From contig JBDRQW010000046.1 in the NCBI GenBank assembly GCA_043826085.1, positions 1 through 33,070 on the forward strand: 33,070 bases of DNA, written 5' to 3'. Origin of the DNA: CAXBYZ01 sp043826085. GTDB taxonomy: Bacteria > Patescibacteriota > Microgenomatia > UBA1400 > CG1-02-47-37. Below are positions 6,508 through 13,596 of the stretch, in pieces. The first letter of the stretch is position 1. Every line of letters starts with the position of its first letter. A program made the translations under genes and the position numbers. A model generated the notes under the pieces. It was not told the DNA's origin and made no database searches. It worked only from the letters and a program-made list of their open reading frames with translations.

Positions 6508-6525
6508 TCCTAACCGGATCAGGAC
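6501..6525 (+). repeat. Hairpin element over the nitroreductase stop codon
   Basis: GTCCTGATCC (6501-6510), TAACC loop, GGATCAGGAC (6516-6525): a perfect 10-bp stem. It contains the TGA stop (6505-6507). It is followed by TAAAAG, not a T tract, so a terminator is unlikely and the operon may continue into the gene at 6548. Confidence 0.65.
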
Positions 6526-6547
6526 TAAAAGAAAGTTGAAATAACTT

Positions 6548-7954
6548 ATGACGTCAAAAGAAATTAAAACTAAACCGCTTCAATTATTAACTTCTCAAAG
6601 AGAAATAAATAGATTTAATCTTAAGCCTGAACAGCCCTTATTTGCTTTAACTAGCGATGGAGGAATGGTTAAATCTCAAGATCCAAGAGTAAATTCTGTT
6701 GGAGAATTATTAACAAAGGTTGAAGATTTACTTCTTGAGCCAGAAGCAGTTTTTTGTGAAGAAATTTTATCTAGGATTTTAGATAAATCAACTAGTAGTG
6801 TTGCCAGACTAGAACCTCAGGCATTATTATCTCCACTTGAGTTTGAAGCTTACGTTTATAGATTTAAGAATGGTGGTGCTTATCTTAACCCAACACAGGA
6901 TTTTTATGCAGTTGTAGATGAAACAAAACTACCGGTGGCATATGGTTCAAGAAGCAGTCTATGCCCACCTATGGCAAATATTTCAATATTCAGTCAAAAA
7001 CTGATGAATATTCCAGACGAACCAGTCTGTACTGGAGGGGTTCAACCTTGTTTACGAAATGAGGTAATTTATGAACAGGAAAAAATCCGGTTCCCATGGT
7101 TTACCCAAACAGATATTGAACTAATAGCAATAACTTCACTTGACCAACAAGAGAATCAAGAAATTCTGTTAGATACCTATTCTTGCTATCAAATGATCAA
7201 AGCACTCGAATTAGCAGGTATTCCTAATAAAAGTATCGAAATTAGAATTAATAATTATATGCAAATTCTAAATAATGTTCTTGGAGATCAAGTCCCATGG
7301 TTAGAAAAAGAAATTTTTGGTTATCAATCACTTAATAATTTATCAGCCTTAAAAGCTGCTAGAAAAACAGAAACTGATGAGTATCGGATAGAACAAAAAC
7401 AATCCCTAAATAAATTATCTAATTTCTGTAAAAAGTTTGATGTTCCTGAAGAAGCTCAAGCATTTTTCTCAAATATAATCACTAAGGGTGGATATGATTT
7501 TTCTTGCCTATCTGATAATCCTGGAGAATCACCCGAAATAATAACAAATTTTAATTACATTGATGCAATCCAGGCTTACTTACGATTAATTACTACGTCA
7601 ACCTTGCTTAGAAATTTTTTCCCTGGAAGGCAAATATGTAAAATCGATCCACTTTCATATAGGGGAGGTTTTCCTGGTTATGACAAAACTACTATGCAAA
7701 TAGACGTTATTCTCCCAAACGATCAAGTAATGATAGAGGTTGGCGGTGGCGGAGCTTATCCGAATTCCCTGCAAACAGCGGCTGAAGTACTGGGTGATAG
7801 TTATTTAAATCAACCTCAATCCTATGCAGTTGGATTTGCTTTAGGTAATGCTCGTGTATACAGTGCAATGGAAAAGTTTTTACCATCACCACAAGTTAAT
7901 TCGACAGTTTCTGTTTTATCTTGGAATGAATTTCTAGAAGTATGCAACCAATAA
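6548..7954 (+). CDS. HisRS-like class II aminoacyl-tRNA synthetase paralogue without anticodon domain
   Basis: 468 residues. Several stretches align with the histidyl-tRNA synthetase catalytic core: a motif-2-like segment CLRNEVIYEQEKIRFPWFTQ-TDIELIA (168-195; compare RAEKPQKGRFREFTQ in the true HisS of this window), IEIRINNYMQILNNVLG (230-246), an equivalent of the GGGRYDN loop (VGGGGAYPNS, 398-407), and a motif-3-like AVGFALGNARV with Arg437. The usual RGLxYYTG signature is replaced by YRGGFPGYDKTT (371-382). Only about 25 residues follow motif 3, so there is no anticodon-binding domain, and about 80 extra residues precede the core. It is therefore not a second HisRS; better guesses are a HisZ-like regulator or an amino-acid-activating ligase. 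It sits between ammonia-lyase/nitroreductase and two peptidase genes. Confidence 0.6.
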   Translation: MTSKEIKTKPLQLLTSQREINRFNLKPEQPLFALTSDGGMVKSQDPRVNSVGELLTKVEDLLLEPEAVFCEEILSRILDKSTSSVARLEPQALLSPLEFEAYVYRFKNGGAYLNPTQDFYAVVDETKLPVAYGSRSSLCPPMANISIFSQKLMNIPDEPVCTGGVQPCLRNEVIYEQEKIRFPWFTQTDIELIAITSLDQQENQEILLDTYSCYQMIKALELAGIPNKSIEIRINNYMQILNNVLGDQVPWLEKEIFGYQSLNNLSALKAARKTETDEYRIEQKQSLNKLSNFCKKFDVPEEAQAFFSNIITKGGYDFSCLSDNPGESPEIITNFNYIDAIQAYLRLITTSTLLRNFFPGRQICKIDPLSYRGGFPGYDKTTMQIDVILPNDQVMIEVGGGGAYPNSLQTAAEVLGDSYLNQPQSYAVGFALGNARVYSAMEKFLPSPQVNSTVSVLSWNEFLEVCNQ

Positions 7955-9024
7955 GAAAAGAGATCATTTCAATAGTTTCTAAACTTATATCTTTTAAAAC
8001 TATTGATAAAAATTTACAAGAAATAAATAACTGCATTGATTATATTCAAGATTATTTTTCAAATTCAAAATTGATAGTAAAAAAATTTACTTCTGGGAAT
8101 ATTCCTTCATTAGTTATTAGTAATCAAGATACTAAATCTTTTGATATTTTGTTTAATGGGCATATAGACGTAGTGCCTGGAACAAAAAAACAATTTACTG
8201 CAAAAGTAACTAATTTAAAAATATTTGGTCGAGGAGCAATTGATATGAAAGGCTCAATTGCTAGTTTAATGGTGCTGTTTAAAAATTTACCGAAGATCAA
8301 CAAAAAGGTTGGATTAATGATCGTTAGCGACGAAGAAATTAATGGCACTAACGGAACAAATTATTTAGTTAATAAAAAAGTTTTAAAATCTAAATTTACT
8401 ATTATTGCTGAAGAAAGCGATTTTAATATTGTAACTAAACAGAAGGGGCAAATAACAATAAAATTAAAAGCATTGGGTAAGAGTGGACATGGATCTCAAC
8501 CGTGGGCTGGTGAAAATGCAATTGAAAAACTTTATAAATATTATTTAAAAATTAGAAATAAATTTCCACAAAATCAAACAGATATTTGGAATTCAAGTAG
8601 TATCAATCTAGGAGTTATTGCGGGAGGTGAAGCAGTTAATGTTATTCCAAATTATGCAGAAGCAAAAATTGATATTAGATATCCGACTATCAAAAGATTA
8701 GAAACTCTTTTACATGATTTAAAAAAAATTACTCAAAGCGATGAAACATTTATGATTAATTCCAAAACTAATCCGATGAACTCTGGAAGATCTTTACCTT
8801 ATATTAATAAACTAAAACAGATAATAAAGGAGGAGATTGGACGTAAATCTCAAATCAAATGGACAAATTATTGTAGTGATGGAAGGTATTTTTCTGACAA
8901 GAAACTGCCTGTAATAGAATTTGGTCCAACTGGAGAAAATTACCACACTATAAAAGAGTATGTTGAAATAAACAGCCTAGTTCAATACTATAATATTATT
9001 AATAAGCTGATAGAATCAATCTAG
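7942..9024 (+). CDS. M20-family metallopeptidase/deacylase (ArgE/DapE-like)
   Basis: 360 residues with M20 zinc ligands in order: NGHIDVVPG (about 72-80), GRGAIDMKGS (about 97-106), SDEEING (about 130), then a bridging domain around HGSQPWAGENAI and NVIPNYAEAKIDIRYP, and the last His in TGENYHTIKEYV near the C-terminus. Such enzymes remove an acyl group from an amino acid or cut a dipeptide. It overlaps the HisRS-like gene by 13 bases, indicating coupled translation. The region is visibly richer in AT and TTA/ATT/AAT codons than hisS downstream. The substrate is unknown. Confidence 0.87.
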   Translation: MQPIRKEIISIVSKLISFKTIDKNLQEINNCIDYIQDYFSNSKLIVKKFTSGNIPSLVISNQDTKSFDILFNGHIDVVPGTKKQFTAKVTNLKIFGRGAIDMKGSIASLMVLFKNLPKINKKVGLMIVSDEEINGTNGTNYLVNKKVLKSKFTIIAEESDFNIVTKQKGQITIKLKALGKSGHGSQPWAGENAIEKLYKYYLKIRNKFPQNQTDIWNSSSINLGVIAGGEAVNVIPNYAEAKIDIRYPTIKRLETLLHDLKKITQSDETFMINSKTNPMNSGRSLPYINKLKQIIKEEIGRKSQIKWTNYCSDGRYFSDKKLPVIEFGPTGENYHTIKEYVEINSLVQYYNIINKLIESI

Positions 9025-9027
9025 TTT

Positions 9028-9984
9028 ATGAGCTCTAAAATAAATCCATTCACCAACGTCATTCAAAACTGCATGGCTGTCAAACCAACCGATTCAGTTC
9101 TAATCGTCACTGATCCTACAAGAAATCTCCTTGCATGTGAGTTCTTAAAAGCGGCTAAAGAAATCACCAAAAAAGCTGAGCTTATTTCTTTTGACAGCAT
9201 GATCGAGAACGCCCAGGAGCCGCCAAAAGAAATCGGCGATCTTTTACACACATCTGATGTGTGTTTGTTAATAACCACCTATTCCCTCTCCCACACCCAA
9301 GCCAGAAAAAACGCTTGCAAGGCTGGTGCCCGAATTGCTTCCATGCCAGGCATCACCAAAGACATGATATTAAGAACCCTATCTGAGGATTACTCAGAGA
9401 TTGCCAAAACTAGCCAAAAATTAAAAAAAGTTTTAGAAACAGGTAAAAAAGTTACTATTACCTCTCCAGGTGGCACTAACCTCACTCTTACCATCACTAA
9501 TCGGCCAGTTATTGCCGATACCGGCTTTTTCACTAAACCGGGCGACTTTGGTAACTTACCAGCCGGAGAAACTTTCTTAGCTCCAATTGAAGAAAAAACT
9601 AACGGCACAATTATTTTTGATGGTTCCTTTGCCGGTATCACTCTAGATAAACCCATTAAAATAGAAGTTAAAAACGGCCTTGCTATAAAAATCTCTGGCG
9701 GTAAAGCCGCCAAAACCCTCAAGAAACTCATTGACAGGGTCAGACCCTGTCATAAAGCTAAAATCATTGGTGAACTTGGTCTTGGCACCAATAAAACCTG
9801 TAAGCTATGTCCACAAATTTTAGAAGCCGAAAAAGTCTATGGTACTGCCCATCTAGCTCTTGGTAATAACTTTGGTTTTGGTGGCAGTAACCAAGTCTCC
9901 TTCCACTCCGACGGCATTATCCTCAACCCAACTGTTACAGTTGACAAAAAAATCATCATCAAAAATAACAAAATCCTAATCTAA
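9028..9984 (+). CDS. M29-like aminopeptidase (AmpS/aminopeptidase T-type)
   Basis: 318 residues resembling the leucyl aminopeptidase/aminopeptidase T group (COG2309). The C-terminal metal-site pattern is visible: GELGLGTN (about 250), EAEKVYGTAHLALGNN (about 270-285) and SFHSDGI (about 296-302). It presumably trims N-terminal residues from peptides or processes a small amide. It starts three bases after the M20 gene. Two perfect palindromes lie in frame inside it (9246-9264 and 9732-9752), encoding HTSDVC and DRVRPC, so it has accepted two insertions without breaking the frame. Confidence 0.75.
   Translation: MSSKINPFTNVIQNCMAVKPTDSVLIVTDPTRNLLACEFLKAAKEITKKAELISFDSMIENAQEPPKEIGDLLHTSDVCLLITTYSLSHTQARKNACKAGARIASMPGITKDMILRTLSEDYSEIAKTSQKLKKVLETGKKVTITSPGGTNLTLTITNRPVIADTGFFTKPGDFGNLPAGETFLAPIEEKTNGTIIFDGSFAGITLDKPIKIEVKNGLAIKISGGKAAKTLKKLIDRVRPCHKAKIIGELGLGTNKTCKLCPQILEAEKVYGTAHLALGNNFGFGGSNQVSFHSDGIILNPTVTVDKKIIIKNNKILI
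9246..9264 (+). repeat. 19-base palindrome, copy 1 of 3, in frame in the aminopeptidase gene
   Basis: ACACACATCTGATGTGTGT: a 9-bp stem with one central base. Identical copies lie at 18196-18214 and 19825-19843; all three share flanking TTAC...T. Here it encodes part of LHTSDVCLL (about residues 72-80). Confidence 0.85.
9732..9752 (+). repeat. 21-base palindrome in frame in the aminopeptidase gene
   Basis: TGACAGGGTC, A, GACCCTGTCA: a perfect 10-bp stem. It encodes IDRVRPCH between LKKL and KAKIIGELG. The core CAGGGT/ACCCTG is shared with the 10049-10075 hairpin. Confidence 0.75.
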
Positions 9985-10007
9985 CCTACAAGGATCATCC
10001 CTGTAGG
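9985..10007 (+). repeat. 23-base hairpin element after the aminopeptidase stop
   Basis: CCTACA, A, GGAT, C, ATCC, C, TGTAGG. Outer stem six pairs, an A:C mismatch at position 7, inner stem four pairs, one central base. It begins on the base right after TAA. The same layout and mismatch position occur at 20143-20165. Confidence 0.7.
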
Positions 10008-10048
10008 CTGATTAATTAACATCCTAACCCAAGAAGACTCTTTTCACA

Positions 10049-10075
10049 CACCTGCAGGGTTGAACCCTGCAGGTG
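10049..10075 (+). repeat. 27-base perfect hairpin between aminopeptidase and hisS
   Basis: CACCTGCAGGGTT (10049-10061), G, AACCCTGCAGGTG (10063-10075): a 13-bp stem. The 23-base core 10051-10073 is a perfect relative of the 3082-3104 element. It is followed by AATAAATAAG rather than T's, so it is not an intrinsic terminator for the plus strand. Confidence 0.7.
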
Positions 10076-10095
10076 AATAAATAAGAAATAAACTA

Positions 10096-10104
10096 TGGTA
10101 AACT
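10096..10104 (+). promoter_or_regulatory. Extended -10 promoter giving leaderless hisS mRNA
   Basis: TGG-TAAACT (10096-10104), then seven bases, then ATG 10112. The spacing predicts transcription starting on the ATG. The same TGGTAAA(C/G)T plus seven-base arrangement stands before proS. Confidence 0.6.
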
Positions 10105-10111
10105 AATAAAT

Positions 10112-11455
10112 ATGACTAAACTAAAAGCTCAAAAACTAGCCGGATTTAGAGACTTCTTTGCCGAAGATATTAAAATCCGGGAATTTGTAATTAACGCTTT
10201 CAAAACAGTATTTGAAAAATATGGTTACGAACCCTTGCAAACCCCGGCCCTAGAGTACACTGATATTTTCGCTGGTGAAACCGGAGAAGAAGCTGAAAAA
10301 CTTTTTTATAATTTTAAAGATAACGGCGGCAGGGACATCATGCTTAAATATGAAGTTATGATCTCCATGTGTCGAGCCGTAGCTGAAAACATCAATAAGA
10401 TCACCTTCCCCTACAAACGCTACCAAATCCAAAATGTCTGGCGGGCTGAAAAACCACAAAAAGGGCGCTTTAGAGAATTTACTCAATGTGATGCTGATAC
10501 CATCGGCACAGCCTCTGTTATCACTGATGCTGAGTTTATCCAAATGGGTATTGAAGTCATGCAAAAACTTGGCTTTAAAAACTTCATCGCCAATATCTCT
10601 AATCGAAAATTCTTAAACGGTCTAGTTAAATTTGCCGGCGCTAAAGATAACGACTTTATCCCAATTTGCCTGTCAATTGATAAACTTCCAAAAATAGGCC
10701 GCGATAAAGTTAAACAAGAACTAGTTGCTAAAAGAAAAATATCTCCGGATATCGCCGATAAAGTTCTAGATGTTGTCACTACTACCGGTAAGTCAGATCA
10801 ACTAATTAAGAAATTCAAAACTCAAATGAAAAACATTCCGGAAGCTATCAAAGGCTTAGAAGAACTGGAAACTATTTTTAATTACTTAAAAACATCTAAG
10901 GTTAATTCTAAATTTTATCAATTTTCCCCTTTTATTGCTCGAGGTTTAGCTTACTATACCGGTCCAGTCTGGGAATTTGAAATTCTTGAAGGAAATATTG
11001 GTTCAGTCGCCGGCTGTGGTCGCTACGATAACACCATTGGTAACTTAATCGGCTCAGGCAAACAAGTCCCAGCTACAGGAGGCTCGTTTGGCATCGAAAG
11101 AATCGTAGAGGTAATCAAAGACAGGAAAATGATTAAAATTGATATCACGCCGGTTAAGGCTCTAGTGACCTGGTTTGCTGATAAAACTTTTGACCAAAGT
11201 TTAGTTGTTGCAAATAAATTAAGAAACAATAACATCTCCACTATGTTATATCCGGAGATGGATAAACTTAATAAACAACTCAAATACGCCGATCAGAAAC
11301 AAATTCCTTTTGTAATTATCATCGGCCCGGATGAAGTCAAGAAAAATTTAGTCACCCTCAAAAACATGAATAAAAAATCTCAAACCACCCTCCCCCTTGA
11401 AAAAGTAATCGCTAAACTTCGGCCAAAGGCCGATCAGCCTCTGGCTGAAAAATAA
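10112..11455 (+). CDS. hisS: Histidyl-tRNA synthetase
   Basis: 447 residues; charges tRNA-His. Motif 1 region FRDFFAEDIKIREFVINAF, motif 2 RAEKPQKGRFREFTQCDADTIG (about 112-133), the HisRS signature ARGLAYYTGPVWEFE (about 274-288), GCGRYDN (about 302) and motif 3 GGSFGIERIVEV (about 328) are all present, followed by a normal anticodon-binding domain (ALVTWFADK... to ...TLPLEKVIAKL). The last 12 residues (LRPKADQPLAEK) are written by two adjacent small palindromes at 11419-11448 and look like an added tail. It has its own promoter directly at the ATG, although it follows the ammonia-lyase cluster in the same direction. Confidence 0.96.
   Translation: MTKLKAQKLAGFRDFFAEDIKIREFVINAFKTVFEKYGYEPLQTPALEYTDIFAGETGEEAEKLFYNFKDNGGRDIMLKYEVMISMCRAVAENINKITFPYKRYQIQNVWRAEKPQKGRFREFTQCDADTIGTASVITDAEFIQMGIEVMQKLGFKNFIANISNRKFLNGLVKFAGAKDNDFIPICLSIDKLPKIGRDKVKQELVAKRKISPDIADKVLDVVTTTGKSDQLIKKFKTQMKNIPEAIKGLEELETIFNYLKTSKVNSKFYQFSPFIARGLAYYTGPVWEFEILEGNIGSVAGCGRYDNTIGNLIGSGKQVPATGGSFGIERIVEVIKDRKMIKIDITPVKALVTWFADKTFDQSLVVANKLRNNNISTMLYPEMDKLNKQLKYADQKQIPFVIIIGPDEVKKNLVTLKNMNKKSQTTLPLEKVIAKLRPKADQPLAEK
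11419..11448 (+). repeat. Two adjacent 15-base hairpins forming the hisS 3' end
   Basis: TCGGCC-AAA-GGCCGA (11419-11433) is followed at once by TCAGCC-TCT-GGCTGA (11434-11448). Each is a perfect 6+3+6 hairpin. They encode RPKADQPLAE just before the TAA stop. Confidence 0.75.
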
Positions 11456-11462
11456 TACCCCA

Positions 11463-12365
11463 ATGCCTAAACGTCTTAAAGCCTATCTAGCCCTCATCGT
11501 CGTCGCCATTGTTTGGGGTGCCGCCCTGCCCATTGTCAAACCGGCCCTTGAATTTATCACTCCCGCGCAATTTTTATTTTTCCGCTACCTTTTAGCCGCC
11601 CCATTAGCTTTACCAATATTTATTTACTACTTCATCAAGTTGAAACCAAAACGTAATCTCATCATCAAAATTATATTATTAGAAGCCTTCACTTACTTTA
11701 CTTTAATTATTCTTTATCAAGGCCTCAAGCTGACTTCAGCCATCGAAGCATCTTTAATCGGCGCCACCGGCCCGATTTTTACTGTTTTAGGCGGTATTCT
11801 CTTTCTCAAAGAAAAAGAAGAAAAACGAGAATGGCTAGGCTTAATAATTAGTTTTTTTGGCACTATCATACTGATAGTTGAACCCCTGTTAACTGGCGCA
11901 AATTCTTCAATTGGTCTTTCCTTAAACGGCAACTTAATGATTATTGGATACAACCTAACTTGGACCGCCTATCTTTTAATTGCCAAAAAACTTTATCAAA
12001 AACTTCCCAAACTATTTATCTCAAGTTTTAGCTACCAAATCGGTTTACTATGCTTTTTTCTCATCAACCACTTTAACCACAATTCAATGTCCTTATCTTT
12101 ACTCTCTCACCCAAGCGTAGCCATAGCCGCCATTTACATGGCCGTCTTTGGCTCAATTATCGGCTTTACTCTTTACATCTACGGTCAAAACCTCATCGAG
12201 GCCTCAGAAGCCTGCCTCTTTACTTACTTACAAGGAGTTGTTGCCATTCCTGTTGCAATTATTTTGCTCAACGAGTCCATCACTTGGCCCGCCTTACTAG
12301 CTATACTGATCATCTCCATCGGTATCTTTTTAGCCGAATATCGGCCTAGAAAAATAACTACTTAA
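11463..12365 (+). CDS. EamA/DMT-family transporter
   Basis: 300 residues with about ten hydrophobic helices arranged as two EamA repeats; the first includes AIVWGAALPIVKPALEFITP and FFRYLLAAPLALPIF, the second starts near NGNLMIIGYNLTWTAYLLIAKK. Members export or import metabolites such as amino acids, nucleotides or drugs across the cytoplasmic membrane. It starts 7 bases after hisS, suggesting co-transcription; export of a product of the upstream amino-acid cluster is a possible but unproven role. Confidence 0.9.
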   Translation: MPKRLKAYLALIVVAIVWGAALPIVKPALEFITPAQFLFFRYLLAAPLALPIFIYYFIKLKPKRNLIIKIILLEAFTYFTLIILYQGLKLTSAIEASLIGATGPIFTVLGGILFLKEKEEKREWLGLIISFFGTIILIVEPLLTGANSSIGLSLNGNLMIIGYNLTWTAYLLIAKKLYQKLPKLFISSFSYQIGLLCFFLINHFNHNSMSLSLLSHPSVAIAAIYMAVFGSIIGFTLYIYGQNLIEASEACLFTYLQGVVAIPVAIILLNESITWPALLAILIISIGIFLAEYRPRKITT

Positions 12366-12366
12366 C

Positions 12367-12375
12367 TGATATAAT
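12367..12375 (+). promoter_or_regulatory. Extended -10 promoter of rpmE-prfA
   Basis: TGA-TATAAT (12367-12375), overlapping the end of the EamA gene by one or two codons of spacing; nine bases then separate it from ATG 12385, predicting a 5' UTR of only two or three bases. Confidence 0.7.
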
Positions 12376-12384
12376 CCTCTGGTT

Positions 12385-12708
12385 ATGAAAAAAAAGATTC
12401 ATCCTAAATACTATTCCAATTGCAAAGTCACTTGTGCTTGTGGCAATGTCTTTACCACCGGCTCTACTCTCGAGGAAATTAAGGTCGACATTTGCTCTGC
12501 CTGCCATCCCTTTTTTACCGGTAAAATGAAATTTATTGACACCATGGGCCGAGTCGAAAAATTCCAAAAAAGTCAAAAAAAAGCAGAAAAAAAGAAATAC
12601 ACCAAAAAAATAGACCGAAAAAGATTAGAAGAAAAATTAGAAAAAGCTAAGCCTAGAACCTTAAAAGAAATGATTGAACAACAAGCAAAGAAAAAGAAAA
12701 AACAATGA
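12385..12708 (+). CDS. rpmE: 50S ribosomal protein bL31 with long basic tail
   Basis: 107 residues. Residues 1-65 are a standard zinc-type L31: MKKKIHPKYY, CACGNVFTTGS and CSACHPFFTGKMKFIDTMGRVEKF, with Cys pairs for zinc. The usual length is about 70; the last 40 residues are a Lys/Glu-rich helix ending KKKKKQ, a basic extension that probably contacts rRNA. Its last codons overlap the prfA ATG by 4 bases; rpmE-prfA is a familiar pair. Confidence 0.95.
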   Translation: MKKKIHPKYYSNCKVTCACGNVFTTGSTLEEIKVDICSACHPFFTGKMKFIDTMGRVEKFQKSQKKAEKKKYTKKIDRKRLEEKLEKAKPRTLKEMIEQQAKKKKKQ

Positions 12709-13595
12709 ACGACTACCTCAAAGAGGAGGTCAAGCGCTTAGAAGAAAAAATTAAAAAAACTTCAACCCTCCTCAAAGACCCTCAACTAAAGGACTTAGCT
12801 CAAGAAGAAGTTACTTCTCTCGAATCCCAACTCCAATCTTTAAATTCATTACCACTCCGGAGTGGTAATGAAAAGAAAAAAACAAAAAAACTACAAATAC
12901 GCCAAGGAAATATTATTATCGAAGTTCGATCCGCCGCTGGCGGTGAAGAAGCTAAAATTTGGGCCGACGACCTACTTGAAATGTACACTCGTTTTGCAGA
13001 AATTCAAGGCTTAGAAATCATCCCATTAAGCTCCGGAACTATTAAAATCAAGGGAAAGAAAGCCCACTCTCTTTACCAATTTGAATCTGGGGTTCATCGA
13101 GTTCAAAGAGTTCCAACCACTGAATCCCAAGGTAGAATTCACACCTCTACCGCCACTGTTACCATTCTTCCGGAAGTTAAAGAAACTGAAATTATTATTA
13201 ACCCAAAAGATATTACTATTGAGTTTTATCGATCATCAGGATCAGGTGGCCAAAATGTAAATAAAGTTTCTACGGCAGTCAGACTAAAACACGCTCCCTC
13301 CGGAATCGTCATTGAGTCTCAAACTCAACGCACTCAAGAACAAAACCGAAAAATTGCTTACGATTTATTACGCTCTAAACTCTACACTATAAAAAAAGAC
13401 AAAGAAATAACCAAAGTCGACTCAACCAGAAAACAAGCGGTTGGTCGTGGCATGAGAGCCGAAAAAATCAGAACCTACAACTTTCCCCAAAACCGAGTCA
13501 CTGATCACCGTCTCCAAAAATCATTCAAAGACTTAAAAAACATCATGGAAGGCAACCTCTTACAAATCGTAACCAATCTTCAACAATTATCCTAA
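12705..13595 (+). CDS. prfA: Peptide chain release factor 1, short form
   Basis: 296 residues; RF1 ends translation at UAA/UAG. The GGQ catalytic loop is in SSGSGGQNVNKVSTAVRL, and the stop-recognition motif P-x-T is RVPTTESQGRIHTS, which marks RF1 rather than RF2. Usual RF1 is about 360 residues; most of domain 1 is missing, the protein beginning at the helix matching E. coli LDDPEMREMAQDE (here LKDPQLKDLAQEE). The linker between domains 1 and 2 carries an in-frame insertion, SLPLRSGNE (48-56), written by a 28-base perfect palindrome. Translation is coupled to rpmE (ATGA overlap). Confidence 0.95.
   Translation: MNDYLKEEVKRLEEKIKKTSTLLKDPQLKDLAQEEVTSLESQLQSLNSLPLRSGNEKKKTKKLQIRQGNIIIEVRSAAGGEEAKIWADDLLEMYTRFAEIQGLEIIPLSSGTIKIKGKKAHSLYQFESGVHRVQRVPTTESQGRIHTSTATVTILPEVKETEIIINPKDITIEFYRSSGSGGQNVNKVSTAVRLKHAPSGIVIESQTQRTQEQNRKIAYDLLRSKLYTIKKDKEITKVDSTRKQAVGRGMRAEKIRTYNFPQNRVTDHRLQKSFKDLKNIMEGNLLQIVTNLQQLS
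12845..12872 (+). repeat. 28-base perfect palindrome inside prfA
   Basis: TTCATTACCACTCC (12845-12858) is followed directly by its reverse complement (12859-12872), without loop. In frame it encodes NSLPLRSGNE. The CACTCCGGAGTG core is closely related to the arms of the 3400-3436 hairpin (CACTCCCGGAGTG). Confidence 0.9.
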
Positions 13596-13596
13596 A

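Noticed and set aside
10250..10779. Open frames on the minus strand opposite hisS, and similar antisense frames elsewhere
   Set aside because: They lie wholly within well-supported genes, have no recognisable domains or start signals, and arise from codon bias.
12942..12956. CCGCC-GCT-GGCGG in prfA
   Set aside because: It encodes the conserved RSAAGGEEA stretch of release factors, so it is explained by protein conservation.
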